64,000 nucleotides of DNA from Candidatus Bathyarchaeota archaeon (lineage in GTDB: Archaea; Thermoproteota; Bathyarchaeia; Bathyarchaeales; Bathycorpusculaceae). The translations under genes and the position numbers were made by a program. Below, piece by piece: positions 60,757 through 64,000 of the stretch (positions within the stretch are counted from its first letter, which is position 1; the number at the start of each line of letters is the position of its first letter). The notes beneath the pieces were generated by a model. The model worked only from the letters and a program-made list of their open reading frames with translations. It was not told where the DNA came from and did no database searches. The DNA is taken from assembly GCA_026014545.1 (NCBI GenBank), contig JAOZIH010000008.1, forward strand, positions 1-64,000, in the 5' to 3' direction.

Positions 60757-62412
60757 TTGTCATTACCAGCTCAAGCTGGCGGAATTCCAGTTCTCGTGTT
60801 GAAAGAAGGTTCAAGCAGATCTCGCGGAAGAGAAGCTCAGCATGCGAATATAACTGCCGCGAAAATCGTGGCTGAAAGCGTCCGAAGCGCCTTAGGCCCT
60901 AAGGGCATGGACAAAATGTTAGTTGACAGCTTTGGCGATGTAACAATCACAAGCGATGGGCGCACAATTTTAGATGAAATGGATATTCAGCATCCGGCCG
61001 CTAAAATGCTAGTGGAAGTTGCGAAAACGCAAGATAACGAAGCGGGTGATGGAACAACCTCTGCTGTCATAATAGCAGGTGAACTTCTAAGCAGGGCAGA
61101 GGAGTTGATAGACAAAAACGTGCACCCAACAATAATAATCGACGGCTACAAGAAAGCCGCAGAAAAAGCCTTAGAGACACTTGAGAAAATAGCCATATCC
61201 GTGGATTTAAGCAAGCAGGAACATCTGAAGAAGGCGGCTGTGACTTCTATGGCAAGCAAGATTGTGGCCGAGCATAAGGAGCACCTAGCGGACATAGCGG
61301 TTAAAGCGATGCTGGAGGTTGCAGAGAAAGAAGGTACCAGATACAAGGTTGATGTGGAAGATGTCAAGGTTGAAAAGAAAACCGGCGAATCTCTCCGAGA
61401 TACAAGCCTGATAAAAGGCATAGTTTTAGACAAAGAAATAGCACATTCAGGAATGCCTAAGCGCGTCGAGAAAGCCAAAATTGCTCTGCTTGATACTTCT
61501 TTAGAGATTGAAAAAACCGAGTTTGATTCAAAAATAAACATTGAAAGCCCAGATCAGATTGAAGCGTTTCTCAAACAAGAAGAAGCCATGCTGAAGGACA
61601 TGGTTGATAAAATAACTGCTGCAGGCGCGAATGTTGTCATATGCCAGAAAGGCATTGATGATATGGTTCAGCATTTCTTTGCTAGAAAAGGCATAGCAGC
61701 AGTTCGCAGAACAAAAAAGTCAGATATGGAGAAACTGGCAAAAGCCACAGGTGGAAAGATAGTAACTAAACTAGACGACATAACCTCAGCTGATCTCGGC
61801 TACGCCGATTTGGTTGAAGAACGAAAGATTGGAAACGACAAAATGACTTTTATCGAAGGCTGCAAGCATCCACGTGCAGTTACGATTTTGATTAGAGGCG
61901 GAACTGATCGCATAATCGCAGAGGCAGAGCGCTCAATTCATGATGCACTATGCGTAATCAAAGACATACTTGAAGAGCCGAAAGTCCTTGCAGGTGGCAG
62001 CGCACCAGAGCTTGAAATGGCACGTGCGCTAAAAGCCTACGCAGAAACTTTGCCTGGAAGAGAACAGTTGGCAGTCAGAATCTTCGCAGATGCTCTAGAG
62101 ACAATTGCAGTAACGCTTGCTGAAAACGCTGGCTTAGAGCCAATTGACATACTTTCAGAATTAAGGGCGCGGCATGAAAAGGGCGAAATATGGGCAGGCA
62201 TAGAAGTCTTGTCCGGAAAAGTTCAGGACATGACAAAAGCCGGCGTATTCGAGCCGATTACAGTGAAGAAGCAGATAATCAAGTCAGCAACTGAAGCCGC
62301 TTCAATGATTCTCAAAATCGACGACATAATCGCAGCTGGCAAAATGAAGACGCCGCCAACACCACCAGGCGGAGCCCCTGGTGAATCCTACCCAGGCGCT
62401 GGAGAGTATTAG
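60757..62412 (+). CDS. Thermosome subunit (group II chaperonin)
   Basis: 551 residues from TTG 60757, with AGGGGGT about ten bases upstream. It folds proteins in an ATP-driven double ring. ATP motifs are LGPKGMDKM (about 53), [15 protein letters not shown] (about 100) and the C-terminal [11 protein letters not shown]. The C-terminal tail [19 protein letters not shown] is Gly/Pro-rich rather than the common GGM repeat. A single gene in the window does not exclude other subunits elsewhere. Confidence 0.97.
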   Translation: MSLPAQAGGIPVLVLKEGSSRSRGREAQHANITAAKIVAESVRSALGPKGMDKMLVDSFGDVTITSDGRTILDEMDIQHPAAKMLVEVAKTQDNEAGDGTTSAVIIAGELLSRAEELIDKNVHPTIIIDGYKKAAEKALETLEKIAISVDLSKQEHLKKAAVTSMASKIVAEHKEHLADIAVKAMLEVAEKEGTRYKVDVEDVKVEKKTGESLRDTSLIKGIVLDKEIAHSGMPKRVEKAKIALLDTSLEIEKTEFDSKINIESPDQIEAFLKQEEAMLKDMVDKITAAGANVVICQKGIDDMVQHFFARKGIAAVRRTKKSDMEKLAKATGGKIVTKLDDITSADLGYADLVEERKIGNDKMTFIEGCKHPRAVTILIRGGTDRIIAEAERSIHDALCVIKDILEEPKVLAGGSAPELEMARALKAYAETLPGREQLAVRIFADALETIAVTLAENAGLEPIDILSELRARHEKGEIWAGIEVLSGKVQDMTKAGVFEPITVKKQIIKSATEAASMILKIDDIIAAGKMKTPPTPPGGAPGESYPGAGEY

Positions 62413-62439
62413 AACACGTCTGCACAAAAGAAGATATTA

Positions 62440-62673
62440 GTGGGTCCGCCAAAACTGACGCGGTTCGAGAAGGCTAGGATAGTAGGAGCAAGAGCACTTC
62501 AGATTTCTATGGGCGCTCCGATACTCATAGAGGCAAGCGAGAAGTATTCCAGCCCTATTGAAATAGCATTGAAAGAGCTTGAAGTCGGCATACTTCCAAT
62601 AACCATCAGGCGAACCTTGCCCGATGGAACTTTCCAAGATATCCCATTGAAGTGGCTACTTAGCCAAAATTGA
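62440..62673 (+). CDS. rpoK: RNA polymerase subunit K
   Basis: 77 residues of the RpoK/Rpb6/omega family. LTRFEKARIVGARALQISMG (6-25) and IEIALKELEVGILPITIRR (about 41-59) are conserved. It helps assemble RNA polymerase. It has GTG or ATG-like start at 62440 soon after the thermosome stop, and its end overlaps the convergent gene by 18 bases. Confidence 0.95.
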   Translation: MGPPKLTRFEKARIVGARALQISMGAPILIEASEKYSSPIEIALKELEVGILPITIRRTLPDGTFQDIPLKWLLSQN

Positions 62674-63144
62674 GCTTTCTTTAAGCTTTCTCGCTTCTTC
62701 CAGCGTTGCCCTTATTCGACTCCAGTGTGCGCCTTGCCAGTAAACGCTGCCACAGTTAGGGCATTCCCAGAATTCATCATAATGGACAAAAGTGTTCTTT
62801 TCAACCTTGTCTACAAGGCTTTCTTTAGGTACAGGCTGGATTTTGGCATTGCACTTCGGACAGCGAGAGCGCGCCATATTTATCTCTAGGGGAATATCGA
62901 ATCGCTTAGCAAGCTCAGATAGCCTCGCTGCTTCTGTTTGCCCTTCCACATAAAAGGCGTCAAGTCCCTTGGCGATGGCGCGTTGATAAAGCTCCATGTC
63001 CCTTGTGAGGAGCACACGGCGCTCTTTTTTAGCTATGGCGACAAGTTCGTCATCCTCGAAGTGATTGGAGTATTTCACATCTTGTCCGAGCATGCGAAGC
63101 CATCTGGCAAGTTTCCCTAGCATGCCGTCTGCAATGAATTTCAC
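62656..63144 (-). CDS. Mut7-C RNase domain protein
   Basis: 162 residues. The N-terminal PIN-like Mut7-C domain (KFIADGMLGKLARWLRMLGQ 2-21, LLTRDMELYQRA about 44) has acidic residues D6, D27-28 and D47, and the C-terminal zinc ribbon has CPKCNAK and CPNCGSVYW. It probably degrades or processes RNA. GTG 63144 overlaps the dihydroorotase stop (GTGA). Confidence 0.88.
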   Translation of the reverse strand: MKFIADGMLGKLARWLRMLGQDVKYSNHFEDDELVAIAKKERRVLLTRDMELYQRAIAKGLDAFYVEGQTEAARLSELAKRFDIPLEINMARSRCPKCNAKIQPVPKESLVDKVEKNTFVHYDEFWECPNCGSVYWQGAHWSRIRATLEEARKLKESSILAK

Positions 63145-64000
63145 GCGTGTTCTCTCCGGATGACCTCGCCACTTCCAGGCTTGGCTACAATCTCTTGTTC
63201 ATTCATAACTAATAGTCCATTAACAAAGGTTTTCACTGGTTTGCCTTGCACTTCCCAGCCGTCAAAAGGCGAGTATTTTGCTTTAGAGTGGAATCTTGAG
63301 GCATCAATCTTGAATCTCTGTTTAAAGTCTACAACCGTTAAATCCGCTTTTTTACCCTGGCCTAAGCGGCCGCGGTCTTTTAAGTTGAAGATTTCTGCGG
63401 GTTTTTCTGAAAGTAATCGGATAACATGCGCCAGCGAAATTCGGTTTTTCTTGACCATGGTCAACATGAGCGGGAGAGTTGTTTCGAGCCCGGGCAAGCC
63501 GACTTTAACGTCCCAGACGCTACTAGCAGACTTTTCCTCTAAAGTATGAGGCGCATGGTCAGAGCCTAAAATGTCAACCCAGCCATCAACTGTGCCCTGC
63601 CAAAGCGCTTCTATGTGGCTTCTGCTGCGGAGCGGCGGCACCATTATCAGCATCAGACCGTAACGCTCAAAATCAGAGTTAGATAGCAAAAGATGCTGCG
63701 GCGTTACTTCACAAGTTACGTTTCTGCCAGCTTTTTTCGCTTCAATCACTGCGTTTAAGCCTTCTTTAGTTGTCATGTGGCAAAAATGTAGTCGAGTATT
63801 AACTTGCGCGTTTATATTCAGCAAGCGGTTAACTGCCTTAAGCTCAACTTGCTCTGAATGTGCCTTAAGAAAAGCGGCGGCATCGTGACGATTAGCTTGC
63901 TTAAGCTTTTCTTCATTTGCTCTCAACAGCGCCTTATCTTCCGCATGAACAGCGATGGGAACACTTGATTCACCAACTTTGCTAAAGGCTTCTTGCAGCG
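63141..64000 (-). CDS. pyrC: Dihydroorotase, 5' end beyond the window
   Basis: About 286 residues are visible. The frame is open to the window edge upstream of the TTG at 63926 and includes VHAED, the expected metal/active-site segment, so the gene starts outside. It closes or opens the pyrimidine ring. Metal and substrate residues are in LHFCHMTTKEGL, TCEVTPQHLLL and GSDHAPHTLEEK. CarAB in this window supplies carbamoyl phosphate for the same pathway. It is coupled to the Mut7-C gene. Confidence 0.94.
   Translation of the reverse strand, partial: LQEAFSKVGESSVPIAVHAEDKALLRANEEKLKQANRHDAAAFLKAHSEQVELKAVNRLLNINAQVNTRLHFCHMTTKEGLNAVIEAKKAGRNVTCEVTPQHLLLSNSDFERYGLMLIMVPPLRSRSHIEALWQGTVDGWVDILGSDHAPHTLEEKSASSVWDVKVGLPGLETTLPLMLTMVKKNRISLAHVIRLLSEKPAEIFNLKDRGRLGQGKKADLTVVDFKQRFKIDASRFHSKAKYSPFDGWEVQGKPVKTFVNGLLVMNEQEIVAKPGSGEVIRREHA

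Noticed and set aside
1-64000. CRISPR arrays, rRNA genes, insertion sequences, further tRNAs
   Set aside because: No regularly spaced repeats, transposase genes, rRNA segments or second tRNA T-arm with matching acceptor were found on either strand.

Overview
The window is archaeal chromosome, most likely from the Bathyarchaeia or a close TACK relative (my inference). Supporting genes are a LysW-type lysine/ornithine pathway, RpoK, ribosomal proteins S17e and S25e, a single histone, Stt3-type glycosylation, CDP-archaeol synthase, a tetraether-synthase-like radical SAM protein, a CofE-like F420 ligase, CTP-dependent riboflavin kinase, a thermosome, TATA-box promoters and encoded ether-lipid functions. 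Genes are dense, with short overlaps and Shine-Dalgarno (SD) sequences usually 5-9 nt from the start.

Region 1 (1-3609) is the right end of an integrated mobile element: about ten small, tightly packed plus-strand genes of unknown family, a perfect 75-bp direct repeat that gives two genes the same C-terminus, a repeat-rich gap, and a 78-codon gene that reads straight into the 3' end of a tRNA-Gly(GCC) gene, as the N-terminal half of an SSV-type integrase does after integration.

Region 2 (4105-25484) is amino-acid biosynthesis: a DUF123 nuclease-like protein, a three-gene sulfide-to-homocysteine cluster (UPF0280/COG2122, NIL-ferredoxin, DUF39-CBS), argG-argH-carA-carB, an ACT regulator, thrC-hom-lysC, and lysW-X-Y-Z-J-K with a divergent Lrp/LysM-like regulator. 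Aspartate semialdehyde links the aspartokinase branch to the homocysteine cluster. The argG and lysW promoters share a nearly identical 27-bp element.

Region 3 (25500-36800) holds superoxide dismutase, CobO next to an intein-bearing B12-dependent ribonucleotide reductase, rubredoxin, rubrerythrin, a QueT-type transporter with a structured leader, the N-glycosylation pair GlcNAc-1-P transferase/Stt3, and a cation exchanger. Region 4 (36970-48130) has topoisomerase I, CarS, RadB, riboflavin kinase, ADP-forming acyl-CoA synthetase, a CofE-like ligase, SAM hydrolase, a MoaD-like protein, S17e, TatD and histone. Region 5 (48415-64000) has a large surface beta-propeller protein, a TrmB regulator divergent from the radical SAM protein, S25e, a GTPase, a sugar aminotransferase, an NAD-kinase-like protein, trpB2 divergent from a TrpY-like regulator with two TGTACA boxes, thermosome, rpoK, a Mut7-C protein and a dihydroorotase running off the edge.

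The least expected items are a two-copy structured RNA element (25501-25566 and 41044-41111) and two genes, argG and the DUF39 gene, whose conserved coding sequence extends upstream of the first usable start codon.
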